Source: Elusimicrobia bacterium GWA2_69_24 (GTDB taxonomy: Bacteria; Elusimicrobiota; Elusimicrobia; UBA1565). From it: a stretch of DNA of 64,000 bases. The stretch spans positions 837-64,836 of the forward strand of contig MGTY01000009.1 of assembly GCA_001799695.1 (NCBI GenBank). Reading direction: 5' to 3'. The translations under genes were made by a program, and so were the position numbers. The notes beneath the pieces were generated by a model. It was not told the DNA's origin and searched no databases. It saw only the letters and a list, made by a program, of their open reading frames with translations. Positions 18,705 to 27,678 of the stretch are shown here, piece after piece (position 1 is the stretch's first letter; the number at the start of each line of letters is the position of its first letter).

Positions 18705-19616
18705 ATGAAGCGCGTCGACCTGAAGATCGCCTTCTCCTGCAACAACCGCTGCGCCTTCTGCGTGCAGGGGGACAAACGCTCGCGCTTCGGTCCCAAGTCG
18801 ATGGCGGAGATCTCCCGTCTGCTCAAGGACGGCCGGAAACGCGGGGCCGACAGCCTGGTGTTCACGGGCGGGGAGCCGACCATCCAGCCGGATTTCCTGG
18901 AGTCGGTGCGCGTGGCCCGCGGCCTCGGCTACACGACGATCCAGGTGCAGACCAACGGCCGCAAGTTCTGCTATCCTGATTTCTGCCGCGAACTGGCCGA
19001 GGCCGGGGTCACGGAGTTCGGGCCTTCCCTGCACGGGTCCCGGCCGGAGATCCACGATTTCCTCACCGGGGCCCCCGGGTCCTTCCTGCAGACGGTCTCC
19101 GGCATCCGGAACCTCAAGAAGCAGGGCCTCAAGGTCATCACCAACAGCGTGATCACGCGCGCCAATTACCGCGACCTCCCCGAACTCGCGGCGCTCTTCG
19201 TCAGCCTGGGAGTCGACCAGTTCCAGTTCGCCTTCGTCCACATCCTGGGGCAGGCCGCTGAGAACCGCGGCTGGCTCATCCCCCGGAAGGTCCTGATCGA
19301 GCCCTGGGTCAAGCGCGGCCTGGACATCGGCCTGGCCGCGGGGCGCGTCGTGATGACCGAGGCCATCCCCTTCTGCCGCCTGCGCGGGTATGAGTCGTGC
19401 ATCGCGGAACGCATCATCCCCGAGACCGTGGTGTACGACGCCGAGGCGACCATCGAGAGCTACACCCGGGTGCGTCAGCAGGAAGGGAAGACCAAGGGAC
19501 CGCGCTGCCCGGAGTGCGCCTACGAGTCCGTCTGCGAGGGCCCCTGGAAGGAATATCCCGGACTGTTCGGCTGGAGCGAGTTCGTCCCCATCCGGGGACC
19601 GCGGCCGTCCCCCTGA
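18705..19616 (+). CDS. Radical SAM protein
   Basis: FSCNNRCAFCVQG; FTGGEPTIQP. Confidence 0.92.
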   Translation: MKRVDLKIAFSCNNRCAFCVQGDKRSRFGPKSMAEISRLLKDGRKRGADSLVFTGGEPTIQPDFLESVRVARGLGYTTIQVQTNGRKFCYPDFCRELAEAGVTEFGPSLHGSRPEIHDFLTGAPGSFLQTVSGIRNLKKQGLKVITNSVITRANYRDLPELAALFVSLGVDQFQFAFVHILGQAAENRGWLIPRKVLIEPWVKRGLDIGLAAGRVVMTEAIPFCRLRGYESCIAERIIPETVVYDAEATIESYTRVRQQEGKTKGPRCPECAYESVCEGPWKEYPGLFGWSEFVPIRGPRPSP

Positions 19617-19648
19617 ACCGGACTCTGGCGCGCACCGGGTATTTCGTG

Positions 19649-19654
19649 TATAAT
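19649..19654 (+). promoter_or_regulatory. Candidate -10 (TATAAT) for second hxs module
   Basis: ttcgtgTATAATtacag, followed by AAGGAG and ATG at 19694. Confidence 0.4.
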
Positions 19655-19693
19655 TACAGTAATTTACGGGACTTTTAAGGAGCAGTGTATACA

Positions 19694-20263
19694 ATGGGCA
19701 ATGCCGAGAAGACGATCGCGGTGCAGGTGCCGCTCTACGGTCTGGAGGCCCTGTATCTCGCCTGCTACGCTTTCCTGGACCGGGCATACCTGAGGCTGGA
19801 GGGCGACCCCAAGGCCTGCGTGCAGGTCCGACTGCGCGCCAAGAACGGAGACGGCGCCGCGCTCGATTCCGTCGCCGGGGAGTTCGAGAACGAGCTGCTG
19901 CATCAGGCCCTGCGCACCCGCATCACCGCCGCCAACCAGAAGATCCGGGAGCACATCATCACCCGCGCGCTGGCCTCGGCACAGGGGTACGCCCCGGAGA
20001 CCGCGGAATCCTGCGATTGCGGCGCCTCCGGCGAGGGGACGCCCCTCGCCGAGGAGGCGGTGCTCGACGCGGACCTGGAGAAGGAAGTGGACAAGCTCCT
20101 CGCCGAGGTGGAGAAGGAAGGCGGCGAGGATCCGCTGAACATCGCCGCTCCCTGGGAGGAGTCCCACCCCGCCGGAGCGGCGCCGGCGCCCGCTCCCGCG
20201 AAGAAGGGGGGCGCCAAGCCGAAGTCCCGGAAAGGGGGCAAGCGGGATGCGGCTAAAGTTTGA
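19694..20263 (+). CDS. hxsD: HxsD-like protein with C-terminal extension (copy 2)
   Basis: VPLYGLEALYLACYAFLDRAYLRLEG...VAGEFENELLHQALRTRITAANQKIREHIITRAL. Confidence 0.75.
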   Translation: MGNAEKTIAVQVPLYGLEALYLACYAFLDRAYLRLEGDPKACVQVRLRAKNGDGAALDSVAGEFENELLHQALRTRITAANQKIREHIITRALASAQGYAPETAESCDCGASGEGTPLAEEAVLDADLEKEVDKLLAEVEKEGGEDPLNIAAPWEESHPAGAAPAPAPAKKGGAKPKSRKGGKRDAAKV

Positions 20264-20447
20264 CGGGCGGCTCTATTCGCGGGCGGCGGTCGATGCCGCC
20301 GCCGCGGCGTTCACGGATTGGGCGGAGTTCGACGTGAAGGAGAAGGGCGGCCGCATCATCGTCGCCGCCCGGCCCGTCGACGGGCCGCTGGACGAGGGAT
20401 TCTCCGACGAGTTCTGCAATCACGTCTTGGGGGCGATGAGGGGCTGA
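20247..20447 (+). CDS. Mini HxsD-like protein (66 aa)
   Basis: LKFDGRLYSRAAVDAAAAAFTDWAEFDVKEKGGRIIVAAR...FSDEFCNHVLG. Confidence 0.65.
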   Translation: MRLKFDGRLYSRAAVDAAAAAFTDWAEFDVKEKGGRIIVAARPVDGPLDEGFSDEFCNHVLGAMRG

Positions 20448-21919
20448 TGGACGCGACGGACATCGAACGCTTCGACGCGCGCCGAGTCGGGCCCTGCAAC
20501 GTCCGCAGGCTCCCCGGCGGGGGCGTGCTCCTCACCAACGATTCGGGGCACTACTGCATCCTTGAGGAAGGGGAATTCCGGGAGTTCCTCTCCGGGAGCG
20601 TCGCCGAAGGGAGCCCGCTCCATGCCCGGCTCAAGGAGGGGGGGTTCCTGCGCGAGTGGCTGGACTTCGCACGCTGGTCCCAGGAGTGGCGCCGGCGGCA
20701 CTCCTATCTGAACCGCGGACCCGGCCTGCACATCGTCGTCGCGACCCTGCGCTGCAATCACCGCTGCGTCTACTGCCAGGCCGGTCCGGTCGGGATGGAT
20801 GACGCCTCCACCGACATGACCGAAGAGACCGCGCGCGGCGTGCTGGACCGCATCTTCCAGTCCCCGAGCCCGGCGCTCATGATCGAGTTCCAGGGCGGGG
20901 AGCCGCTGGCGAATTGGCCCGTGGTCCGCTTCATCGTTTCGGATGCCCGGCGCCGGAACCGGGAGGCCGGCAAGGACCTGACCATCGGACTGGTCTCGAA
21001 CCTGAGCCTCATGGACGAGGGTAAGCTGGCTTTCCTCATGAAGCACGGGGTCACCTTCTGCACCTCGATCGACGGCCCCGCGGACATCCACGACCAGAAC
21101 CGCGTCTACCTGGGCGGCAACAGCCACGCCGAGACCCTGCGCTGGTGGCATGAGATCTTCAAGCGCACGCGGGGCAAGCGCTACCGCATCGACGGGTTGA
21201 CCACGGTGACGCGCTTCGCCCTCTCCCGCCCCAAGGACGTCGTCGATTCGTACCGGGACCTCGGCGCCCGCGGCATCTACCTGCGCTTCCTGAGCCCGCT
21301 GGGCCTGGCGCAGAAGACCTGGGACAGCATCGGCTACGATGCCGGCGAGTTCCTGGCCTTCTATCGCGAGGCCATGGAGCATATCATCGGGCTGGGCCTG
21401 CGCAACAAGAAGGTCCGCTTCTTCGAGCAGACCGCGAAGATGTTCCTGCACAAGATCCTGGCCAAGGAAGAGCCCAACAACCTGGACATCCGCTCTCCCT
21501 GCGGCGGCGGGATCGGACAGGTGGCTTACAATTTCGACGGCACCGTGTACACCTGCGACGAGGGGCGGATGCTCGGGCGGATGGGGGACGACTCCTTCCG
21601 GATCGGGCACGTGGGCGGGGGCGATCTCGCCGGCATGGTCGGCCATCCGGTGGTCCGGGCCGTCACGACCGCTTCCCTGCTCGAGTCTCAGCCGATCTGC
21701 ACCCAGTGCGCGTACAAGCCCTATTGCGGGGTCTGCCCGATCTACAATCACGTGCAGCAGGGGGACATCTTCGGGAAGATGCTCCACAACATGCGCTGCC
21801 GGATCTACATGGGGATCCAGGATTTCCTGTTCGAGAAGCTGCGTGATGAAAAGGTGAAGGGCGTGTTCGAACGGTGGATTGCCAAGAGTCAGGACGAAAA
21901 CATCTCCAGCCGTTATTGA
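20447..21919 (+). CDS. hxsB: HxsB-like radical SAM/SPASM maturase (copy 2)
   Basis: CNHRCVYCQAGPVGMDDASTDM; CTQCAYKPYCGVCPIYNHVQQGDIF; near-colinear with copy 1. Confidence 0.82.
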   Translation: MDATDIERFDARRVGPCNVRRLPGGGVLLTNDSGHYCILEEGEFREFLSGSVAEGSPLHARLKEGGFLREWLDFARWSQEWRRRHSYLNRGPGLHIVVATLRCNHRCVYCQAGPVGMDDASTDMTEETARGVLDRIFQSPSPALMIEFQGGEPLANWPVVRFIVSDARRRNREAGKDLTIGLVSNLSLMDEGKLAFLMKHGVTFCTSIDGPADIHDQNRVYLGGNSHAETLRWWHEIFKRTRGKRYRIDGLTTVTRFALSRPKDVVDSYRDLGARGIYLRFLSPLGLAQKTWDSIGYDAGEFLAFYREAMEHIIGLGLRNKKVRFFEQTAKMFLHKILAKEEPNNLDIRSPCGGGIGQVAYNFDGTVYTCDEGRMLGRMGDDSFRIGHVGGGDLAGMVGHPVVRAVTTASLLESQPICTQCAYKPYCGVCPIYNHVQQGDIFGKMLHNMRCRIYMGIQDFLFEKLRDEKVKGVFERWIAKSQDENISSRY

Positions 21920-21927
21920 GGGGCGCC

Positions 21928-22308
21928 ATGGAAGACAAGAAGAAAAAGAAGAAGAAGGAAAAGATCCTGCCGACCATCAAGAAGGACATCACGCGGTTCA
22001 TGGCGAGCGAGGAAGCGAAGGTCTTGAAGGAAGACGTCTTCAAGGCCGCGGCGGTCCTCGGGATCGTGGGCACGGCGATGCTGTCGGCGGACGACGCCCT
22101 GGCGCAGAGCCATTCCAACTATCTGCACAACTCCGGCGGCACCGGGCGGCACTACAGCCATAGTTCCCACGGGTCGCACGGGTCGCACGGGTCGCACGGC
22201 TCGCACGGGTCGCACGGCTCGCACGGCTCGCATGGGTCGCACGGCTCGCACGGCTCGCACGGCTCGCACGGCTCGCACGGCTCGCACGGGTCGCACGGGC
22301 AGTGGTGA
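21928..22308 (+). CDS. hxsA: HxsA-like His-Xaa-Ser repeat protein, putative rSAM-modified precursor
   Basis: Lys-rich leader, hydrophobic segment ending ADDALAQ, then (SHG)15 QW. Confidence 0.75.
   Translation: MEDKKKKKKKEKILPTIKKDITRFMASEEAKVLKEDVFKAAAVLGIVGTAMLSADDALAQSHSNYLHNSGGTGRHYSHSSHGSHGSHGSHGSHGSHGSHGSHGSHGSHGSHGSHGSHGSHGSHGQW
22165..22299 (+). repeat. 15 x 9-bp tandem repeat (tcgcacggs) encoding Ser-His-Gly
   Basis: Counted directly in the sequence. Confidence 0.95.
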
Positions 22309-22318
22309 GCGGCCCGCG

Positions 22319-23362
22319 ATGAAATTGAAGGGAATGGCGGTAGCCGCCGCATTGATGGTCTTGGGAATGTTCCTGTTCATGAACTTCATGGAACGCCAAC
22401 AGGTGCGGGAACTGTCCCGCAGGAAGCCGGTCCCCGCCCGGCCGGCCGGCATGCCGCAGGGACCGGTTACGCCTCCGACTCCCGAGGTCATATCGGATAT
22501 GGGACGTCTGCGGGATGCCGCCATCAAGGAATGCGTCGGGAAGCTTTCCGCGCCCGCCGCGGCGACGGCAGCGGGTGGTCTGGGAGACCTCGCCGCCTGG
22601 GTCGAACTGCCGCTGCGTCTGCTCGCGCGGAGCCTGGCCTGCGAGGCCCTGGCGGAGAAGAAACCGGCGAAGTGCGCCGCCCTCAAGGGAATGGGCAAGG
22701 GCCTGAAGTTCGATCCCGGGGGGGCGCCGGAGGACGACTGCGATCACATCTTCAACAACCTGCGCGGGGTGTACGAGGCCGTCCAGGGCTCTCCCGCGGC
22801 GATCGAATCCTGCATCGCGCATTTCAAGACGAATTCCCCGTTCAAGGTGAACAAGCTGGACGCGGTGTGCCGGCTCTGGGTGGAAGCCCACAAGACGGGG
22901 AACGAGAAGACCGTCTGCAAGGAGATGTCGGCGTACGTGCGCGACCAAGTCCCGCTCGAGGGTTTCATGCCCCAGTGCAAGGCGATGGCTGACAGCATCC
23001 CCGACCCCAAGGTCTGCTACGACATCCCGGACCCGTTCACCCGGTCCTTGTGCCTGGATCGGAGCGCCGTGTACGCCGCCGCGAAGGCCAAGGACCCGGC
23101 GCTCTGCGGCTCCGGAGAGCTCTGCCGGGGCCTTATGCTGGGCTCGGTCGAGGCCTGCGCCCCCTTGAAGGCGGCGGCCAACGAAGCCTATTGCGCGGGG
23201 AAGGCCGTCGACGACGTCCGGGAGATGGTCGAGGCCGAGATGAAATTCCGCTTCGAGAATTCCCTGCCCGCGTATCGTCCGGGTGACAATCTCCTGACCC
23301 GGATGTCTCCGGAAGAGAAGAAGCGCGCGGTGGAAGACCTCCAGCGCACCTCCCAGCGCTGA
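22319..23362 (+). CDS. Cys-rich exported hypothetical protein
   Basis: N-terminal TM/signal; many Cys ([65 protein letters not shown]). Confidence 0.7.
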   Translation: MKLKGMAVAAALMVLGMFLFMNFMERQQVRELSRRKPVPARPAGMPQGPVTPPTPEVISDMGRLRDAAIKECVGKLSAPAAATAAGGLGDLAAWVELPLRLLARSLACEALAEKKPAKCAALKGMGKGLKFDPGGAPEDDCDHIFNNLRGVYEAVQGSPAAIESCIAHFKTNSPFKVNKLDAVCRLWVEAHKTGNEKTVCKEMSAYVRDQVPLEGFMPQCKAMADSIPDPKVCYDIPDPFTRSLCLDRSAVYAAAKAKDPALCGSGELCRGLMLGSVEACAPLKAAANEAYCAGKAVDDVREMVEAEMKFRFENSLPAYRPGDNLLTRMSPEEKKRAVEDLQRTSQR

Positions 23363-23387
23363 GTCCCCCGGGAGCCAGCGTCCCTCT

Positions 23388-26300
23388 GTGAGCGACGAGA
23401 CGCCGGCTTCCATCCTCCTGCGGTCCGACCCGCGCCTGCGCATCTCCCGGGCGTCCTTGGTCCGGGTGGCCGCCGCGGCCCAGCGTCTGCTGGCCGCCCG
23501 GACCGGGGCGGGACGCCGGGCCGACATCCTGGTCGGCGCTTCCCCGCGGGAGTCCGTTCCCGGCGCCGTGAGGCTCTCCCGCGCCGCTTTCGACCGGCTG
23601 GCCCGCTCGGGGTCGCTCGAGTCGGGACTCCGGGCCTTCCTGGGCCGTGCGTCCGGAGAACATCTTCTTGCACGGTCCCTGCCGGTCCATAGCGGCAGGG
23701 GCCGTGCGTCCGGAGAACATCTTCTTGCACGGTCCCTGCCGGTCCATAGCGGCAGGGGCCGCGAGCCCGTCCCGGCACGGCGTCCGGCACCCGCCCGCGC
23801 GGCGGCGTCGCGGGGGGTCGGCGGCGTCCTCCTCTTCCGCCGGCTCCTGAATTCCCCCGATAAGGAACTGGGGATGCGCCCCATGCACCAGGGGGTCTTC
23901 TATCTGGCCTCGGCGCTCCGGCGCGCCGGGTTCCCGGTGCTTTGGTCGGATTCGCGGATAGCGCTCGCGGATGGGGCTTTCGCGACGGACCTCGCCGGCT
24001 TGGATGCCTTGCTGGCCGAGGCGGGGGGGGTGAATCTGGTCGGGCTGACCCTCTATGACTCCTATTTCGAGAAGGCGGAGGCCCTGCTGCGGCACGTCCG
24101 GCGCCGCAGCCCGGCGTTCGTGGCGGTCGGCGGGCTGATGCCCACGACGCATCCGTACGAGACGCTGGCCCATCTGGCTCCCGCCCATTTCGTGGTCCGC
24201 GGCGCCGGGGAGGAGGTCCTGCCGCGGCTGATGGCGGTCCTGGACGGAGCGGACGCCTCCCGGGAACTCGGCCCCGAGAAACTCGAAGCCCTGCGCGGTC
24301 TGGAGGGGCTGGGCTTCATCCAAGAGGGGGTCGCCCTCTTGTCGGGCAGCGACCGCGTCCTGCGGGTCGCGGACCTCGACCGGTCCGGCCTGGATTTCAG
24401 CCTGCTGGAGCGGGAGGAGACCCGGTCGGGCGTGGTCCTCTGCCTCTCGCGGGGCTGCGCTTCCGGCTGCCGGTTCTGCTCCTCGCCGGACCGGGGCCGG
24501 TTCCACGGCAAGAGCCCCCGGGCCGTGGCCCGGGACCTGGGCGCCTATGGGCGGCGCCTGCTCGGGCTCTACGGGAGCTGGTCGCGCGTCCCGCCCGCGG
24601 CTTTCGGGGTCGGATTCTACGACGACGATTTCCTCGCCGATCCGGTCCGCGCGGCGGCCATCCTGGGGATCGTCGGCCGCTCTCCCTTCCACATCCGCTT
24701 CCTGCAGGCCTCCATCCGCTCCTTCTTCCCGCGGGAGGGCGCACGTCCCGGGACCGGTCCCCGGAAGGAACTCCTGGAAGCCCTGGACCCCGGGCTGTTC
24801 TCCCCGCGCCTGAAAGGCGCGGCCGAGGACCCCAGGCCGTACCTGTATCTGGGGACTGAGAACCTCTGCGACGCGGAACTCCGGCGCCTGGGCAAGGGCT
24901 ATTGCTTCCGGCAGGTCGAGTCCCTGGTGGGGGAGCTGAGCCGGCGCCGGATCCGTCAGGCCCACCACTGGATCGTCGCCAACATGGACACCTCCCTGGA
25001 AGACATCCTGGAGAACCTCCTGCGCATCAACCGGCTGCGCTGGGAATCGGGCGGATACTTCGACGTGCTGCGGCCCGTGATCGGGCATCTGACCTCGTTC
25101 TATCCGACCGTGAGCTACCAGCGGGCCGCGGCCGCGGGCCGGCTGCCCCTGATCCGTACGCGCCGGGTCCTCTCCGCCGGGCTCCCGCACGGGGAGCTCG
25201 AGTACCCGCTGGTCGAGCACGACGTCCCGGAAGACCCGGAGGTCCGCCGTCTCGCCGCGGAGCTCCCGTCCTTGAGCTCCGGCGGCCAAGGGGCCGCCGT
25301 CCCCGGGGCAGCGACGTCTTCCTCCTGCGGAGGGGGCGGCGGCTGGGACGACGTCTTCGGGGGCGTCCTCTACCGCCTGCTGCTCCGCTCCGAATCCCTG
25401 GCCTGGGAGGCGGGTGACCCGCGCGGCGCCCGCCGCCTGCGGGGGCTGGTGGACCGCTATCACGACTATCCGGCGCTCGCCCGCCGCCGGGGCCGCCGGG
25501 TCGCCGCGGGAACGCCCGATGCAGCCCCGCTGTTCGCCATGACCAAGGCCAACATGCAGCTGTTCGTGACCCGGCGCTGTCAGCTGCGCTGCCGCTATTG
25601 CCCCGTCGCCAAGCGCGACGCGGACATGCCGCCGGAGGTGATGCGCCGGGCCGTCGCGCTGCTCATGACCCATCGCAGCGGCCGGGTGCGCCTCGACCTC
25701 GGCGGGGGCGAGCCGCTCCTGCGCCCCGCCTTCATCGGTGAGACCCTGCGCTGCGCCGAGGCCGCCGCGGCCGCCGCGGGCAAGACGGTCTCTTTCTACA
25801 TGGTGACCAACGGCATCGCCCTGGACGACGCGGCCTTGGGGATGCTGCGGGGGCACGACCTCCGTCTGGAGATCAGCCTGGACGGGAAGCCGGAGGACCA
25901 CAACCGCTATAAAGTCCCCCATGAGCCGGGACTGGACCCGTATCGCGCGACCCGCCGGGGGTTGGAGGCCGCGCTCCGGGCCGGAGTGCCGCACACGGTG
26001 GTGCTGGTGGCCAGCCCGGGGAACTGCCGCCGGTTGGCCGCGAACGTCCGGCACGTGGTGGAAGCGGGGGCGCGGGAGGTGGAGGTGAACTACGCCCTGG
26101 GCGTGCCTTGGGGGACGGCGGACTCCCGGCGCCTGCTGGAGGGTCTCGGGGAGGTCGCCGAAGCCTGCGGGAGCCGCCTGCGCGCCGGGACCCTGGTCCT
26201 GGGGAACCTGCGCGGTCGGGTGGAGCCGGCGCTCTTGAACGCGGAGCTGATGGCGGACACCGACGGCGGACTGCACCTGATGAGCGAATGGATGTTCGAG

Positions 26301-26582
26301 ACTCGCCCGCCCTGCGGAGCGCCGGTCTACCGCTACGGCCGCGTCGGCGGCGTCCGCGACATCAACACCCTTTACTGGACCCGTTTCCACAGCTACTACA
26401 CCCTGCTCCGGCTCTACGACGGAGCGCCGGAGGTCCGGCGGGTGATCCTCGACAACATCCGCATGGGAGAGCGGGTGGCCGCGCACGTGGCCGTGCTCAA
26501 GGCGAAGGTATTCGGCAAGGATGGGGAACATGGACCGGTTCGAACGGCTGGACTTCGAGCTGATTCGCCTGCTCTATCGTAA
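23388..26582 (+). CDS. Double radical SAM fusion: B12-binding-type rSAM + SPASM-type rSAM
   Basis: CASGCRFC at the first core and CQLRCRYC at the second; N-terminal VNLVGLTLYDSYFEKAEALLRHVRRRSPAFVAVGG cobalamin-binding-like region. Confidence 0.85.
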   Translation: MSDETPASILLRSDPRLRISRASLVRVAAAAQRLLAARTGAGRRADILVGASPRESVPGAVRLSRAAFDRLARSGSLESGLRAFLGRASGEHLLARSLPVHSGRGRASGEHLLARSLPVHSGRGREPVPARRPAPARAAASRGVGGVLLFRRLLNSPDKELGMRPMHQGVFYLASALRRAGFPVLWSDSRIALADGAFATDLAGLDALLAEAGGVNLVGLTLYDSYFEKAEALLRHVRRRSPAFVAVGGLMPTTHPYETLAHLAPAHFVVRGAGEEVLPRLMAVLDGADASRELGPEKLEALRGLEGLGFIQEGVALLSGSDRVLRVADLDRSGLDFSLLEREETRSGVVLCLSRGCASGCRFCSSPDRGRFHGKSPRAVARDLGAYGRRLLGLYGSWSRVPPAAFGVGFYDDDFLADPVRAAAILGIVGRSPFHIRFLQASIRSFFPREGARPGTGPRKELLEALDPGLFSPRLKGAAEDPRPYLYLGTENLCDAELRRLGKGYCFRQVESLVGELSRRRIRQAHHWIVANMDTSLEDILENLLRINRLRWESGGYFDVLRPVIGHLTSFYPTVSYQRAAAAGRLPLIRTRRVLSAGLPHGELEYPLVEHDVPEDPEVRRLAAELPSLSSGGQGAAVPGAATSSSCGGGGGWDDVFGGVLYRLLLRSESLAWEAGDPRGARRLRGLVDRYHDYPALARRRGRRVAAGTPDAAPLFAMTKANMQLFVTRRCQLRCRYCPVAKRDADMPPEVMRRAVALLMTHRSGRVRLDLGGGEPLLRPAFIGETLRCAEAAAAAAGKTVSFYMVTNGIALDDAALGMLRGHDLRLEISLDGKPEDHNRYKVPHEPGLDPYRATRRGLEAALRAGVPHTVVLVASPGNCRRLAANVRHVVEAGAREVEVNYALGVPWGTADSRRLLEGLGEVAEACGSRLRAGTLVLGNLRGRVEPALLNAELMADTDGGLHLMSEWMFETRPPCGAPVYRYGRVGGVRDINTLYWTRFHSYYTLLRLYDGAPEVRRVILDNIRMGERVAAHVAVLKAKVFGKDGEHGPVRTAGLRADSPALS
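23643..23703 (+). repeat. 61-bp palindromic element, copy B1
   Basis: ggccgtgcgtccggagaacatcttcttgcacggtccctgccggtccatagcggcaggggcc. Confidence 0.9.
23700..23760 (+). repeat. 61-bp palindromic element, copy B2 (tandem, sharing ggcc)
   Basis: Identical to B1; 57-bp period. Confidence 0.9.
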
Positions 26583-27678
26583 GGAGCGGGCGCTCCTGGA
26601 ACGCGGAGCCGGCGCGGCCCGGCTCGAGGCCCTGCTCCGGCGCCTGGAGACGGAGCGCGGCGCCGCGCTCGCGGCCGCCCGGAGCAGCCCCGCGCTGCGG
26701 ACGCCCCAGCGGCTGATCCTCCTGATCACCCACCGCTGTCAGCTGCGCTGCCGCTATTGCCGCGTCAGGAAATTCGGGGCGGACATGTCCGAGTCCGTGG
26801 TCTCGGACGCGGTGCGGCTGCTCTTCACCTCGCCGCGGCGGGAACTCCAGCTCCAGTTCTTCGGGGGCGAGCCCCTGCTGCGCTTCGACCTCATCCGGCG
26901 GGCGGTCGCCGAAGCCGAGGCCCGGCGCGGGGGGCGGCGCCTCTCCTATCTCCTGACCACCAACGGCATCGCCCTGGACGCGACGGTCCTGGAGTTCCTC
27001 GGGAGACACCGCTTCGACGTCGAGTTCAGCTGCGACGGGGTCCTGGGTGCCCAGCGCCGCCAGCGCCGGGCCGCGGCCGGCCGCGCGCCCCACGCCCGCG
27101 TGCTCCGGAACCTGGAGGCGCTGCGGGATTCCGGCATCGCCTATTTCGTGATCGCGGTCACGACCCCCGACAGCGTCGGGCGGCTTTTCGAGGAGTTCCG
27201 CTCGCTGGCGGAGCTGGGGCACCGCCGCATCCAGGTCAACTACTGCCTGGGACGCTTCTGGGCTGCGGCCGCCGTGCGGACCCTGCTCGCGGAGATGGAC
27301 CGCATCCGCGACTTCGTCGCGTCCCGGCCGGAGCTGGAGTTCGTCAACGCGACCGCGATACGCCGGGAGCCGGTGGTGCTCAACGCGGAGCTCACCGTGG
27401 ACTGCGACGGGGGGATCTACCGCGAGACGGGCGTCTGCCTGGAGGAGGACTTCTCCCGGGCCAAGCGGGATTTCTTCGTGGCCGACGTCGCGCAGGCCGG
27501 CCGGCTGGACCGTCTGGGCAGCTCTCCTTTCGACAACTTCCGCCTGCTGGCCGACGTCTACGGCCGGCGCCGCCCGGCATGGCGGCGGATCATCCTCAAC
27601 AACATCGAGACCGGCTGGGCCGCGGACGCCTGGGTCCGCGGCCTCTCCCGGCGCCCCGCCGCGGCGGGACCCCGATGA
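26521..27678 (+). CDS. Radical SAM protein
   Basis: ITHRCQLRCRYCRVRKFGADM; FFGGEPLLRFD. Confidence 0.92.
   Translation: MGNMDRFERLDFELIRLLYRKERALLERGAGAARLEALLRRLETERGAALAAARSSPALRTPQRLILLITHRCQLRCRYCRVRKFGADMSESVVSDAVRLLFTSPRRELQLQFFGGEPLLRFDLIRRAVAEAEARRGGRRLSYLLTTNGIALDATVLEFLGRHRFDVEFSCDGVLGAQRRQRRAAAGRAPHARVLRNLEALRDSGIAYFVIAVTTPDSVGRLFEEFRSLAELGHRRIQVNYCLGRFWAAAAVRTLLAEMDRIRDFVASRPELEFVNATAIRREPVVLNAELTVDCDGGIYRETGVCLEEDFSRAKRDFFVADVAQAGRLDRLGSSPFDNFRLLADVYGRRRPAWRRIILNNIETGWAADAWVRGLSRRPAAAGPR

Noticed and set aside
16521-19787. 1088-aa minus-strand ORF
   Set aside because: Low-complexity Arg/Gly/Glu-rich translation; plus strand has A24-like, GT39-like and rSAM genes with motifs.
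22165-22299. CRISPR-like or noncoding tandem repeat
   Set aside because: 9-bp unit is exactly in frame within an ORF and encodes SHG; no spacers.
23643-23760. Gene-specific internal duplication only
   Set aside because: The same 61-bp sequence occurs in three other unrelated genes, so it is a dispersed element.
23133-26531. 1132-aa antisense ORF opposite the double rSAM gene
   Set aside because: High-GC antisense ORF artefact; no recognisable motif, sense strand carries two rSAM cores.
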